From assembly GCF_011601275.1 (NCBI RefSeq), contig NZ_JAAOLY010000003.1, positions 186,001 to 250,000 on the forward strand: DNA of 64,000 bases, read 5' to 3'. This stretch comes from Janthinobacterium lividum. GTDB taxonomy: Bacteria; Pseudomonadota; Gammaproteobacteria; Burkholderiales; Burkholderiaceae_D. Made by a program: the position numbers and the translations under genes. This document shows positions 45,233 through 54,542 of this stretch, one piece after another; positions within the stretch are counted from its first letter, which is position 1; the number at the start of each line of letters is the position of its first letter. Below the pieces are notes generated by a model. The model saw nothing but the letters and a program-made list of their open reading frames with translations. It searched no databases and had not been told where the DNA came from.

Positions 45233-46447
45233 ATGAACAAGGCCTCACCGTCTGCTCCCCACGACATTTCGCCCGCCATGGTGCTGCTGCTGGCCATCGC
45301 TTCCGGCCTGATCGTGGCCAATCTGTATTATGCGCAAACCCTCGTCGGCCCCATCAGCGCCTCGACGGGCCTGTCGGCCAAGGCGGCCGGGCTGATCGTC
45401 ACGCTGACGCAAGTCGGCTATACCCTGGGCCTGCTGTTTGTCGTACCCCTGGGCGACTTGCTGGAAAACCGCCGCCTGATCGTCACTGCCTTGCTGGTGA
45501 CGGCCACGGCCCTCGTGGCGGCGGCCTTCTCCACGGGCGCCATCGTGTTCCTGGCCGCCGCGCTGGCCATCGGCCTCGGATCCGTGGCGGCGCAGGTGAT
45601 CGTGCCGTTTGCCGCCCACCTGTCGCAGGAAGCGACGCGGGGCCAGACGGTGGGCAAGGTGGTCAGCGGCTTGTTGCTGGGCATCATGCTGGCCCGTCCC
45701 GTGGCCTCGCTGGTGGCCGCGCACGCCAGCTGGCACGTGGTGTTCGGCGGCGCGGCCGTGCTGATGGTGCTGCTGGCACTGGTGCTGCGCCGCGCCTTGC
45801 CCGTGCGCCAGCCCGTGTCGAGCATGAAATATCCGGCCCTGATGGCCTCGCTGTGGCATTTGCTGCTGGGTACGCCAGTGCTGCGCCGCCGCGCCGCCTA
45901 TCATGCCGGCCTGTTTGGCGCCTTCAGCCTGTTCTGGACCGTCACGCCGCTGGTGCTGTCCAGCCCCGCGTTCGGCCTGTCGCAAACGGGCATCGCCATC
46001 TTCGCCCTGGTGGGCATGGCCGGCGCCGTCGCCTCGCCCGTCGCGGGCCGCCTGGCCGACGCAGGCCACACCTTGCCGGCCACGGCCGTTGCCCTTGCGC
46101 TGGGCATCGCGGCCTTTGCCTTGCCGATGTTTGCGCCGGAATCGAAACACGTGGCGCTGGGCTTGCTGGTGGTCGCTTCCATCGTGCTCGACATGGGTGT
46201 TGCCGCCAATCTGGTGCTGGGCCAGCGCGCCATCTTCAGCCTGGGCGCGGAAGTGCGGGGCCGCCTGAATGGCCTGTATTTCGCGCTGTTCTTCGCCGGT
46301 GGCGCGGCCGGCTCGGCCATCGGCGCCTGGGTGTATGCCAGCTACGGCTGGCAAGCGACCTTGCTGACCGGCATGGCGTTTCCAGGCCTGGCCCTGCTGG
46401 TGTGGATGGGAGAATTTTTACCGCAGGCCACGCGCCGCACGGCTTGA
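45233..46447 (+). CDS. MFS efflux transporter
   Basis: Inner-membrane transporter of 404 residues with 12 predicted helices. After the short cytoplasmic start come LLLAIASGLIVANLYYAQTL and the motif A region GDLLENRRLIV. The LYYAQTLVGPIS start is typical of the AraJ/YnfM-like drug or metabolite efflux branch. The ATG at 45,233 is chosen for its gaggaaacaac ribosome-binding site; upstream codons are not conserved in character. Probably regulated by the divergent LysR protein. The substrate is unknown. Copy B of the repeat element follows it. Confidence 0.86.
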   Translation: MNKASPSAPHDISPAMVLLLAIASGLIVANLYYAQTLVGPISASTGLSAKAAGLIVTLTQVGYTLGLLFVVPLGDLLENRRLIVTALLVTATALVAAAFSTGAIVFLAAALAIGLGSVAAQVIVPFAAHLSQEATRGQTVGKVVSGLLLGIMLARPVASLVAAHASWHVVFGGAAVLMVLLALVLRRALPVRQPVSSMKYPALMASLWHLLLGTPVLRRRAAYHAGLFGAFSLFWTVTPLVLSSPAFGLSQTGIAIFALVGMAGAVASPVAGRLADAGHTLPATAVALALGIAAFALPMFAPESKHVALGLLVVASIVLDMGVAANLVLGQRAIFSLGAEVRGRLNGLYFALFFAGGAAGSAIGAWVYASYGWQATLLTGMAFPGLALLVWMGEFLPQATRRTA

Positions 46448-46463
46448 AACCCTGATGGCGCCT

Positions 46464-46599
46464 CATTATCACTGCTGAGTATTTCTATCATCATGAAGAT
46501 AAAGTGGCGTGATATGCCGCAATGCCGCAAGATGCACTTGTCTCCTCTATCTCCTCCAAGGAAATAGATTCAGCCCGCTTCCATAGCGGGCTTTTTTTT
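46464..46599 (+). ncRNA. Terminator-linked repeat element, copy B (candidate small RNA)
   Basis: Closest in sequence to copy C. It runs from attatcactgctgagtatt through gtggcgtgatatgccgc and ttgtctcctctatctcctcc to a terminator with stem AGCCCGCT/AGCGGGCT (46,572-46,592), loop tccat and eight T residues. The pre-terminator hairpin pairs tctat with ataga and tcc with gga around a TCCAA loop. It follows the MFS gene and faces the membrane protein gene at 46,606. Confidence 0.6.
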
Positions 46600-46605
46600 G
46601 CGTGT

Positions 46606-47658
46606 TTACTTGTGCGGCATGCGATCAGCATCGCAAAAGCCATAGCCCTGGGAATTGCCACACCAGCCAGCTTCCTTGCGCGGTTCCGATAGCGGGTTGC
46701 AATGGACGGTGCGGAAATTTGTCGGCAGATAGCTTTTTAATATGGCATCAGAGATATTTCGAGGGGAAATTTTTTCGCCTTGCGGGGGCGGCGGAAAAGT
46801 CGCTGCAATCGCGCGATCCGCTACATTGTCAATGAAGAGGACAGTTTCACCCTCCTGCACCTGGCACATATGGTTCGTTGTGAAGTCATAGCGTTCCGCG
46901 GCCTTGATCATGAACAGTGGCCCCTTGTTTGAAATGCCCTGGATCATGGCCTGGGCCGCCGAATAACTTCCGATAAAGCCAGCAATGGAGATTGCAAAGA
47001 GGAAGTAAGTGGTTTTTTTATTGGCCTTGAAATCGAAAATAAACAAGAACAACAGGAAAATGACCTCGAAAATGATTGCCAGAATAGCATAGGCAAAGGC
47101 GCTGAACGAGAAGGCAAATATCAGGGTGGCGAGGCCAAATGAAAAGGGCAGGTAGGACGGCGGAAAAGGAAAATTGGCCGCAAAAAAATCGACAGCGCTC
47201 AGGCGCGAAAAAATCACGCAGGCAGACACCGCCAGGGAAACCGCCACTTTTGCCAGCAGGCTTGCAAAAACGGAATTCAGCGAAAATAGTACCCATGCAA
47301 TGCCTGACACCCCAACGACGAGAATGCCTGTCAGCGCCACCTGTTCGAGGATGTAATTTACATAATCATCTGTTTCCTGGATATGTAGGTGCGAGATCAG
47401 GAGGATCAGGCCGCCTATCGTGGCAATGGAAAAAATAACAAGTGAAATAATGGTCTTGGGATCGTTATATCTTTCGATCAGTGCAGGGATGATTTTTTCG
47501 GTGTCGGGAGATATCTTGATGATAAATCTTTTGATGCTTTCCTTGTTTTCACGCAGCGCCATATAACTGAAGATTACTCCCGCTGGCGGAATGGTGATGC
47601 ATGTCAGGATGCACAGCAGTATGAATAAGATTATTTTTATTATCTTCATCATTGTCAT
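46606..47658 (-). CDS. Uncharacterised multi-helix membrane protein
   Basis: Product of 350 residues that I do not recognise. It has an N-terminal helix (IIKIILFILLCILTCITIPP), a short charged loop, then about five more hydrophobic segments up to about residue 250 (FSFGLATLIFAFSFSAFAYA, AIIFEVIFLLFLFIFDF). A C-terminal soluble domain of about 90 residues with several Cys follows (GWCGNSQGYGFCDADRM). The DNA is clearly less GC-rich than its neighbours, so it may be acquired. The start at 47,658 (or 47,652) is chosen because the membrane helix begins there; ribosome-binding signals are poor. It is enclosed by elements of the core chromosome. Confidence 0.6.
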   Translation of the reverse strand: MTMMKIIKIILFILLCILTCITIPPAGVIFSYMALRENKESIKRFIIKISPDTEKIIPALIERYNDPKTIISLVIFSIATIGGLILLISHLHIQETDDYVNYILEQVALTGILVVGVSGIAWVLFSLNSVFASLLAKVAVSLAVSACVIFSRLSAVDFFAANFPFPPSYLPFSFGLATLIFAFSFSAFAYAILAIIFEVIFLLFLFIFDFKANKKTTYFLFAISIAGFIGSYSAAQAMIQGISNKGPLFMIKAAERYDFTTNHMCQVQEGETVLFIDNVADRAIAATFPPPPQGEKISPRNISDAILKSYLPTNFRTVHCNPLSEPRKEAGWCGNSQGYGFCDADRMPHK

Positions 47659-47901
47659 GGGGCAGTATCGTAGGCCGATGTTTAAATGGAAACCTGCGTG
47701 CGGAATATAGCACGCATTATTTGGCATGGACTGTGGTGAATCGCGTGGCGTGAAACATTGAGTGGGCCTGAAAAACCACTGGCGAGCGACGCAGAGTGGG
47801 CGATGGACATGGAACAAGCAATGCCACCACCCCAGAACCCTTGGCTGCGGCAACCCGTGTTTACCGCAAGCTTGCTGTTAAGAACGGGCGTGGGGCAAGG
47901 C

Positions 47902-48585
47902 TTACATCACCACCAGGTCGAGCGCGCGCATGAAGTTGGCCGCCTGCGCATGCGTGATGACAGCGCCTTTCAGCAGTGCAGCTTCGCTCAGTTTGAAACC
48001 GTCGATATCGGCGCCGCGCAGGTCCGCGCCCTGGAACTTCGCCAGTTTGATCGTGGCGTTGCGCAAGCTGCCGCCTTCGAAAACGGCGTCGCGGAAGTCG
48101 CAGCCGGCCAGGTAGGCGTCGGAAAAATCCAGCTGTTTTAATATCGCCTTACGGAACGAGAATCCCCGCAGGTCGGCGCCCACCAGCAGGCTCTCTTCGA
48201 AAGTCAAGCCCAGGTGCGCCGCTTCCTCGAAGGACGCGCCCGTCAGCTTGCAGCCGCGATAGGTGGCCGAGGCCAGCTTGGCGCGCCGCCATTTCGTGTT
48301 GTTCAGGTCGCAGCCTTCGAAGCAGGCGTCGACGGCGTCGACGGATTCGAAATCGGCGCTGCCGGCGCGGCAGCGGCGCCAGGTGCTGCGCGCCAGTTTG
48401 CTGGCGAACAAGTTGGTGTCGGCAAAGGTGCAGCGTTCGAAAGTGCAGCCTTGCAAATCGAGGCGCGACAAGTCTTCGCCGTCGAAGGCGCAATCGATGA
48501 AATGGCGTACCGGCAAGGCCAGTTGCTGTTCCATGCCGGCGCGGTCCAGGGTCATGCCAGTTACTGCGGTGTCGTGTGTTGCCAT
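47902..48585 (-). CDS. Pentapeptide-repeat protein
   Basis: Product of 227 residues built of repeated five-residue units of the A(D/N)LxG kind (LSRLDLQGCTFERCTFADTN, CDLNNTKWRRAKLASATYRG, GADLRGFSFRKAILKQLDFS). It would fold as a right-handed quadrilateral beta helix. No signal peptide or membrane helix is present. The ATG at 48,585 is used because the upstream 23 codons are unlike the family and a taggaatt site lies before it. Some relatives protect DNA gyrase, but no specific role can be read here. Confidence 0.82.
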   Translation of the reverse strand: MATHDTAVTGMTLDRAGMEQQLALPVRHFIDCAFDGEDLSRLDLQGCTFERCTFADTNLFASKLARSTWRRCRAGSADFESVDAVDACFEGCDLNNTKWRRAKLASATYRGCKLTGASFEEAAHLGLTFEESLLVGADLRGFSFRKAILKQLDFSDAYLAGCDFRDAVFEGGSLRNATIKLAKFQGADLRGADIDGFKLSEAALLKGAVITHAQAANFMRALDLVVM

Positions 48586-48798
48586 CCGTCTAATTCCTAA
48601 AGTAAAAAAACAAGGGAGGGATGGCGCGGCGGGAAAATGCACGAACCAGAACACCTCCCCGGCTGGTGTAACAGTCAGAGATCAGCGCCGTGGGTCCGCG
48701 TGGGCGGGAGCATGCCGGACTGTGCCGGGCACTTACCGGGTTACCAACCGGTGCGCTCATTTTCGATCAGCCTGCATTGTAACGGCTTGACTACACTC

Positions 48799-48828
48799 TT
48801 GCCAGTTCTTGCGAAGCCGGGTTAGTAT
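48799..48828 (+). promoter_or_regulatory. Candidate sigma-70 promoter of the aminotransferase
   Basis: TTGCCA (48,799-48,804) and TAGTAT (48,823-48,828) are separated by 18 bases and lie about 70 bases before the start at 48,896. Both boxes match the consensus at four of six positions. Confidence 0.35.
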
Positions 48829-48895
48829 CGTTGCAGGCGCACTCATTGTGCCAACGTCGCTCGGACGGATCCGGGCGCTTACGTATAGAGATATC

Positions 48896-50113
48896 ATGAC
48901 CGACAGCCAAGCTCCGCGCAGCTTTTCGCGCATCAATCGCCTTCCCCCCTACGTTTTCAATATCACCGCCGAGCTCAAGATGGCCGCGCGCCGCCGTGGC
49001 GAGGACATCATCGACATGTCGATGGGCAATCCCGATGGCGCCACGCCGGCCCACATCGTGGACAAGCTGGTCGAAACGGTGAAACGCCCCGACACGCACG
49101 GCTATTCCGCGTCAAAAGGCATCCCCCGCTTGCGCCGCGCCATTGCGCACTGGTACAAGAAGCGCTACGAGGTCGACATCGACCCGGACAGCGAAGCCAT
49201 CGTCACCATCGGCTCCAAGGAGGGCCTGGCCCATTTGATGCTGGCGACCCTGGACCGTGGCGACACGGTGCTGGTGCCGAATCCCAGCTACCCGATCCAC
49301 ATCTGGGGCGCCGTGATCGCCGGCGCCGATATCCGTTCCGTGCGCATGGGCCCGGGCGTGGATTTCTTTGCCGAACTGGAACGGGCGATCCGCGAAAGCT
49401 ACCCGAAACCAAAGATGATGGTGCTGGGTTTCCCGTCCAACCCGACGGCGCAATGCGTGGAGCTGGAATTTTTTGAACGGGTCGTCGCGCTGGCGAAACA
49501 GCACAATATTCTGGTGGTGCATGACCTGGCGTATGCCGACATCACCTTCGATGGCTGGAAAGCGCCGTCCATCATGCAGGTGCCCGGTGCGCGCGACGTG
49601 GCCGTCGAGTTTTTTACCATGTCAAAAAGCTACAACATGGCGGGCTGGCGCATCGGCTTCATGGTGGGCAATGCGGAACTGGTGGCGGCCCTGGCGCGCA
49701 TCAAGAGTTATCACGACTACGGCAGTTTTACGCCCGTGCAAGTGGCGGCCATCGCCGCGCTGGAAGGCGACCAAAGCTGCGTGACGGACATCTGCGCCCA
49801 ATACCAGCGCCGCCGCGACGTGCTGGTCAAAGGCTTGCATGAGGCGGGCTGGATGGTGGAAAAACCGAAGGCGTCGATGTATATCTGGGCGCACATACCG
49901 GAAGCGTATCGCCACCTGGGCTCGCTGGAATTTTCCAAGCTGCTGCTGCAAAAAGCCAAGGTCAGCGTGTCGCCCGGCATCGGTTTCGGCGAGTATGGCG
50001 ACGAGTATGTGCGCTTCGCCCTGATCGAAAACGAGGCTCGCGTGCGGCAGGCGCTGCGGGGCATCAAGAATATGTTGCGTTCCGGCGACGGGAAAACGGA
50101 AGCGGCGGCATAA
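48896..50113 (+). CDS. alaC: AlaC-type glutamate-pyruvate aminotransferase
   Basis: PLP-dependent class I aminotransferase of 405 residues. The PLP lysine is in [15 protein letters not shown] (Lys244), with [36 protein letters not shown] and FPSNPTAQ around it. The pattern is that of AlaC, which makes alanine from pyruvate and glutamate. The start at 48,896 is supported by the family N terminus ([20 protein letters not shown]); an upstream in-frame start would add 29 unrelated residues. It is monocistronic and followed by copy C of the repeat element. Confidence 0.88.
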   Translation: MTDSQAPRSFSRINRLPPYVFNITAELKMAARRRGEDIIDMSMGNPDGATPAHIVDKLVETVKRPDTHGYSASKGIPRLRRAIAHWYKKRYEVDIDPDSEAIVTIGSKEGLAHLMLATLDRGDTVLVPNPSYPIHIWGAVIAGADIRSVRMGPGVDFFAELERAIRESYPKPKMMVLGFPSNPTAQCVELEFFERVVALAKQHNILVVHDLAYADITFDGWKAPSIMQVPGARDVAVEFFTMSKSYNMAGWRIGFMVGNAELVAALARIKSYHDYGSFTPVQVAAIAALEGDQSCVTDICAQYQRRRDVLVKGLHEAGWMVEKPKASMYIWAHIPEAYRHLGSLEFSKLLLQKAKVSVSPGIGFGEYGDEYVRFALIENEARVRQALRGIKNMLRSGDGKTEAAA

Positions 50114-50143
50114 AAATTGCTGCATGGAATGCTTTGTTGCCCT

Positions 50144-50280
50144 TAATATCACTGCTGCGTATTTCTGACATCACGAATATAAAGTGGTTTTATATGCTGC
50201 AACGCGGCATCATGCATCTGTCTCCTCTATCTTCCTCCAAGGAAATAGATTCAGCCCGCTCCCGCAGCGGGCTTTTTTTT
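50144..50280 (+). ncRNA. Terminator-linked repeat element, copy C (candidate small RNA)
   Basis: It runs from taatatcactgctgcgtatt through atatgctgc and ctgtctcctctatcttcctc to a terminator with stem AGCCCGCT/AGCGGGCT (50,253-50,273), loop cccgc and eight T residues. The pre-terminator hairpin is the strongest of the four: tctat/ataga, a bulged C, and ttcc/ggaa around TCCAA. It follows the aminotransferase gene. Confidence 0.6.
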
Positions 50281-50476
50281 GCGCGTCAGCATCGCCGCTG
50301 TCTGCCGCCGGCAACACCAGCGGCCCGCCGCCAGATCATAGGGTCAGGCCTTGCCCCTGCAAGAAGATCAGGTCGCCGCCAAAGCTGCAAAAATGACATT
50401 GTTGAGTGCTAGTATTTCGACTCGCCTGCCGATGCGGGCAGCTTGTCACCACTCTCCAATAATATCGGGAATCATC

Positions 50477-51280
50477 ATGACCTCATTCATCAAGCCATTG
50501 TCCATTGCCGCCGTCGTGGGCACTTTGTTCGCCAGCGTCGTTCCTGCCAGCCCGGCTTCGGCGGCGGGCGACGCCAAGCCCACCATCGTCCTGGTCCATG
50601 GCGCGTTTGCCGATGCATCGAGCTGGGACGGCGTCGCCGCCATCCTGGCAAAAGACGGCTACACCGTCATCGGCGCGGCCAATCATCTGCGCAGCGTCAA
50701 GAGTGACGCCGATTCCGTGGCCCGTGTCGTCAACAGCGTGCCTGGCTCCGTCGTGCTGGTGGGGCACTCCTACGGCGGTTCGGTGATCAGCGCCGCTGCC
50801 CAGGCAGGCGGCAACGTCAAGGCGCTGGTTTATGTTGCGGCTTTTGCTCCCGATGCCGGCGAGACGACCGCTGGCCTGTCTGGCAAATATCCGGGCGGCA
50901 CCTTGGGCACGGCCTTGGCCAAGCCCGTACCGCTGGCCGATGGCAGTAACGATCTGTATATCGAGCAGACCAAGTTCCACGACCAGTTCGCCGCCGATTT
51001 GCCGGCGGCCAAGGCGCGCCTGATGGCGGTCGGCCAGCGTCCGATCACGGATGCGGCGCTGAACGAATCCTCGCCTGCGCCGGCCTGGAAGGGTATCCCG
51101 TCCTGGTTTGTCTACGGCAAGGCAGACAAGAATATTCCCGCAGAAGCGCTGGCCTTCATGGCCAAGCGTGCCAATGCGAAGAAAACCGTCGTGATCGACG
51201 GCGCCTCGCACGTGGTGATGAGCTCGCACCCAGCGGAAGTGGCCAAGCTGATCGAGGAAGCGGCTGGCAGCGTCAAGTAA
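50477..51280 (+). CDS. Exported alpha/beta hydrolase
   Basis: Product of 267 residues with a signal peptide (PLSIAAVVGTLFASVVPASPASA), so probably periplasmic. The alpha/beta hydrolase core has an oxyanion region (IVLVHGAFADASSW), the nucleophile Ser98 in GHSYGGS, a probable acid at Asp217 in GKADKNIP and His245 in DGASHVV. This is close to small esterase-like proteins of the EstC kind often found in proteobacteria. The ATG at 50,477 is chosen because the signal peptide starts there. No pathway context is evident. Copy D of the repeat element follows. Confidence 0.82.
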   Translation: MTSFIKPLSIAAVVGTLFASVVPASPASAAGDAKPTIVLVHGAFADASSWDGVAAILAKDGYTVIGAANHLRSVKSDADSVARVVNSVPGSVVLVGHSYGGSVISAAAQAGGNVKALVYVAAFAPDAGETTAGLSGKYPGGTLGTALAKPVPLADGSNDLYIEQTKFHDQFAADLPAAKARLMAVGQRPITDAALNESSPAPAWKGIPSWFVYGKADKNIPAEALAFMAKRANAKKTVVIDGASHVVMSSHPAEVAKLIEEAAGSVK

Positions 51281-51319
51281 TCAACCAGGGCATCACGCCA
51301 AGATATTGATGGGGCTTAT

Positions 51320-51436
51320 CTTGCTCATCACAACACTTGATTGGCGTGATATGCCGCAGTGCGTCAAGATGCATCTGTCTCCTCTACTTCCTCACAGGAA
51401 TTAGATTCAGCCCGCTCTTTGCAGCGGGCTTTTTTT
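51320..51436 (+). ncRNA. Terminator-linked repeat element, copy D (candidate small RNA)
   Basis: The most diverged copy. It keeps ggcgtgatatgccgcag, gatgcatctgtctcctcta and gattcagcccgct, and ends in stem AGCCCGCT/AGCGGGCT (51,409-51,430) with loop ctttgc and seven T residues. The pre-terminator hairpin is kept as tcta/taga plus ttcc/ggaa around TCACA, so here the CCTCC in the loop is lost. It lies between the hydrolase and the convergent glycerol kinase end, and may stop both transcripts. Confidence 0.55.
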
Positions 51437-51449
51437 GCCCCGACGTTTG

Positions 51450-52940
51450 TCAGTGCTCCCCATTCCCCGTAAACCGCCGCACCGCCATCTCCCACTGCTG
51501 CATCAGGCTGGCTGCCTGGTCGCGCCCGATGGTGGGCAAGAACGTCCTGTCGGCGCGCCAGTGCGACGCCAGCTCGTCGGTGCCTTGATACAGGCCGATG
51601 GCCAGGCCCGCCAGATAGGCGGCGCCCAGCGCCGTCGTTTCGATCACTTGCGGGCGCACGACAGGGATGCCCAGCAGGTCTGCCTGGAATTGCAGCAGCA
51701 GGTTGTTGGCGCAGGCGCCGCCGTCCACGCGCAGTTGCGTGATGGGCGCTTGCGCGTCACGCGTCATGGCGCCCAGCAGGGCGGCGCTCTGGAAGGCGAT
51801 CGCTTCGAGCGCCGCGCGGGCGATGTGGCCCACCGTGCTACCGCGCGAGAGGCCCAGGATGGCGCCCTTGGCCGACGGCACCCAGTAGGGCGCGCCCAGG
51901 CCCGTAAACGAAGGCACGAAGACCACGCCGCCCGAATCGGGCACGGAGGCGGCCAGGCCTTCCGCTTCGCCCGCATGGCCGATGGCGCCGAGGCCGTCGC
52001 GCAGCCATTGCACCACGGCGCCGCCGATGAAGACGCTGCCTTCGAGTGCATACGTGGGTTGCACGCCCACCTGGCAGGCGGCAGTGCTGATCAGGCCATG
52101 CTGCGATTGCGCGCACTGTTCGCCCGTGTTGAGCAGCAAGAAGCAGCCCGTGCCATAGGTATTCTTGGCCATGCCCGGCTTGAAGCAGGTCTGGCCGAAC
52201 AGCGCCGCCTGCTGGTCGCCGGCGATGCCGCCGATGATGACGGGGCTGCCCAGTACGTCCGCATCCGTTTCGCCGTACACGTGGCTCGACGGGTGGACGG
52301 ATGGCAGCAGGCTGGCGGGGATGCCCAGCCAGTCGAGCAGCTGCGCATCCCAGCAGCCTTCATGCAGGTTCCACAGCATGGTGCGCGAAGCATTGGTGAC
52401 GTCGCTCACGTGCAGGCGGCCGCCCGTCATTTTCCACGCCAGCCACGTATCGATGGTGCCGAAGGCCAGTTCGCCGCGCATGGCCCGCGCGCGGACGCCG
52501 GGTACGGCGTCGAGTATCCAGCGCAGCTTGGTGCCGGAAAAATACGGGTCCAGCACCAGGCCCGTTTTTGCGTGGATGGCGCCGGCCAGGCCGCGCGCGC
52601 GCAAATCCTCGCACAACGCTTCCGTGCGGCGGTCTTGCCAGACGATGGCGTTGTAGACGGGTTCGCCCGTGGCGCGGTCCCATACCACCGTGGTTTCGCG
52701 CTGGTTGGTGATGCCCAGCGCGCCGAGCGCATCGGCCTGCAAGCCCGCCTTGGCCAGCACTTCGCGGCAAGTCTCGACCTGGCTGTGCCAGATTTCCATG
52801 GGGTCGTGCTCGATCCAGCCCGGCTGGGGGAAGAGCTGGCGAAACTCGCGCTGCGCCACGGCGACGATGGCGCCTGATTCATCGAACACCATGCTGCGCG
52901 AACTGGAGGTGCCCTGGTCGAGGGCCAGCAAATACGTCAT
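51450..52940 (-). CDS. glpK: Glycerol kinase
   Basis: Cytoplasmic FGGY-family kinase of 497 residues that makes glycerol 3-phosphate. The N terminus [49 protein letters not shown] and the [13 protein letters not shown] and GAPYWVP blocks are standard. The ATG at 52,940 has a gaggtggcggt ribosome-binding site and overlaps the glpD stop by 4 bases. It is the last gene of the long minus-strand set that contains the sulfoquinovosidase, which suits use of glycerol freed from sulfoquinovosyl glycerol. Confidence 0.95.
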   Translation of the reverse strand: MTYLLALDQGTSSSRSMVFDESGAIVAVAQREFRQLFPQPGWIEHDPMEIWHSQVETCREVLAKAGLQADALGALGITNQRETTVVWDRATGEPVYNAIVWQDRRTEALCEDLRARGLAGAIHAKTGLVLDPYFSGTKLRWILDAVPGVRARAMRGELAFGTIDTWLAWKMTGGRLHVSDVTNASRTMLWNLHEGCWDAQLLDWLGIPASLLPSVHPSSHVYGETDADVLGSPVIIGGIAGDQQAALFGQTCFKPGMAKNTYGTGCFLLLNTGEQCAQSQHGLISTAACQVGVQPTYALEGSVFIGGAVVQWLRDGLGAIGHAGEAEGLAASVPDSGGVVFVPSFTGLGAPYWVPSAKGAILGLSRGSTVGHIARAALEAIAFQSAALLGAMTRDAQAPITQLRVDGGACANNLLLQFQADLLGIPVVRPQVIETTALGAAYLAGLAIGLYQGTDELASHWRADRTFLPTIGRDQAASLMQQWEMAVRRFTGNGEH

Positions 52941-54496
52941 ACCGCCACCTCTTGCGCCAGATGGGCCGCCAGCCACTGCCGTACGCGTTCCACGTCGGCC
53001 GGCGCGCAGCGCAGGCCCAGCTTGCTGCGCCGCCACAGGATGTCGTCGCTGCTCCTGGCCCATTCCACCTCGATCAGATAGCAAGCTTCGGCCTCGTACA
53101 GGCCAGGCGCCAGCTGCACACCCAGGTCGGCCATCGAGGTGGCGCCGGTCAGCAGGCGCGTGGCGCGGCTGCCGTAGGCGCGCGCATAGCGGCGCGCCAG
53201 CGCGGGCGGCAGCCAGGCGTGGTCGCGCAGGAAGCGGGCGAGAAAGCCGTCGAAATCATGGCTGTCCACGAGTCGGTTCGGCTGCTGCAGGTCGCCGCCG
53301 GGCAGGGGCGCCTCGGCCGTCCACGCCGCGGCGGTATTGTCCAGCAGGGGCGCCAGCAAGCCCAATGCTTCCTCGGCCAGCTTGCGGTAGGTGGTGATCT
53401 TGCCGCCCCAGATATTGAGCAGCGGTGCACCCGTCGCCGTGTCGCCGCGCGCCACTTCCAGCAGATAGTCGCGCGTGACGGCCGACGCGTTCTGCGCGCT
53501 GTCGTCGAGCAGCGGGCGCACGCCCGAATACGTCCACACGACGTCGGCGGGAGAAATCTCGCGCTTGAAATAGCGGTTCGCGGCCTGGCACAGGTAGTCG
53601 ATCTCCGCCGGGCTGATCTTCACTTGCGCCACCTCGCCCTTGTACTCCTCGTCCGTCGTGCCGATCAGGGTAAAGTCGTCCTGGTAGGGGATGGCGAAGA
53701 TGATGCGCTGGTCCGGATTCTGGAAGATGTAGGCGTTTGGATGATCGAACAGGCGCGGCACGATGATGTGGCTGCCCTTGATCAGCCGCAGCCCCTGCGT
53801 CTTGCCGCCGCCGGCCGCGCCGGCGAATTGCGCCGTCCACGGTCCCGCCGCGTTGACGATGGCGCGTGCGCGCAGCGTCTTGCGCTGGCCATCCTCGGCT
53901 TGCAGGGTGGCTTGCCAGGCGCCGCCATCGCGGCGCGCATCGACGCAGGCCGTGCGCGTGAGGATGTGCGCGCCGTGTTCCTGCGCGTTGAGCGCATTGA
54001 GCACCACCAGGCGCGCATCGTCGACCCAGCCGTCGGAATACATGAAGCCCTTCCTGTAGCCGGCCTTCAGCGGGGCGCCTGCCGCATGGCGGTCCAGCGC
54101 GATGCATTGCGAGGCGGGCAAAAAGGCGCGCTTGGCCAGGTGGTCGTACAGGAACAGGCCGGCGCGTATCATCCAGGCCGGGCGCTGGGCCGCGTCGTGC
54201 GGCATGACGAAGCGCATCGGCCACATGATGTGGGGCGCGGCGCGCAGCAGCACTTCGCGTTCCTGCAGCGCCTTGCGCACCAGCTTGAATTCATAGTATT
54301 CGAGGTAGCGCAGGCCGCCGTGTATCAGCTTGGTGGACGCGGACGAAGTGTGCTGCGCCAGGTCGTGCTGTTCGCACAGCACCACGCGCAAGCCGCGGCC
54401 GGCCGCGTCGCGCGCGATGCCGGCGCCATTGATGCCGCCGCCGACGACCAGCAGGTCGCAGTCGGCGGGCAGGGAGGAAAAGCGGGAAGCGGACAT
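52937..54496 (-). CDS. glpD: Aerobic glycerol-3-phosphate dehydrogenase
   Basis: Membrane-associated flavoprotein of 519 residues that oxidises glycerol 3-phosphate to dihydroxyacetone phosphate and passes electrons to quinone. The FAD-binding start is [20 protein letters not shown], followed by [20 protein letters not shown]. Also present are [11 protein letters not shown] and [10 protein letters not shown]. The ATG at 54,496 lies just before the FAD motif, and the upstream in-frame ATG would add 18 residues. It is 46 bases after the TauE-like gene and overlaps glpK. Together with glpK it completes glycerol entry into central metabolism. Confidence 0.94.
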   Translation of the reverse strand: MSASRFSSLPADCDLLVVGGGINGAGIARDAAGRGLRVVLCEQHDLAQHTSSASTKLIHGGLRYLEYYEFKLVRKALQEREVLLRAAPHIMWPMRFVMPHDAAQRPAWMIRAGLFLYDHLAKRAFLPASQCIALDRHAAGAPLKAGYRKGFMYSDGWVDDARLVVLNALNAQEHGAHILTRTACVDARRDGGAWQATLQAEDGQRKTLRARAIVNAAGPWTAQFAGAAGGGKTQGLRLIKGSHIIVPRLFDHPNAYIFQNPDQRIIFAIPYQDDFTLIGTTDEEYKGEVAQVKISPAEIDYLCQAANRYFKREISPADVVWTYSGVRPLLDDSAQNASAVTRDYLLEVARGDTATGAPLLNIWGGKITTYRKLAEEALGLLAPLLDNTAAAWTAEAPLPGGDLQQPNRLVDSHDFDGFLARFLRDHAWLPPALARRYARAYGSRATRLLTGATSMADLGVQLAPGLYEAEACYLIEVEWARSSDDILWRRSKLGLRCAPADVERVRQWLAAHLAQEVAV

Positions 54497-54542
54497 GGAA
54501 GGTTCGTCTTGTAAAAGTAAAAAAGCTAAAAAAGGCGCCGCA

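Noticed and set aside
44097-51588. Short open frames inside the four repeat elements as a conserved small peptide
   Set aside because: Insertions and deletions between copies change the reading frame, and copy B has an early stop. Conservation is at nucleotide and structure level.
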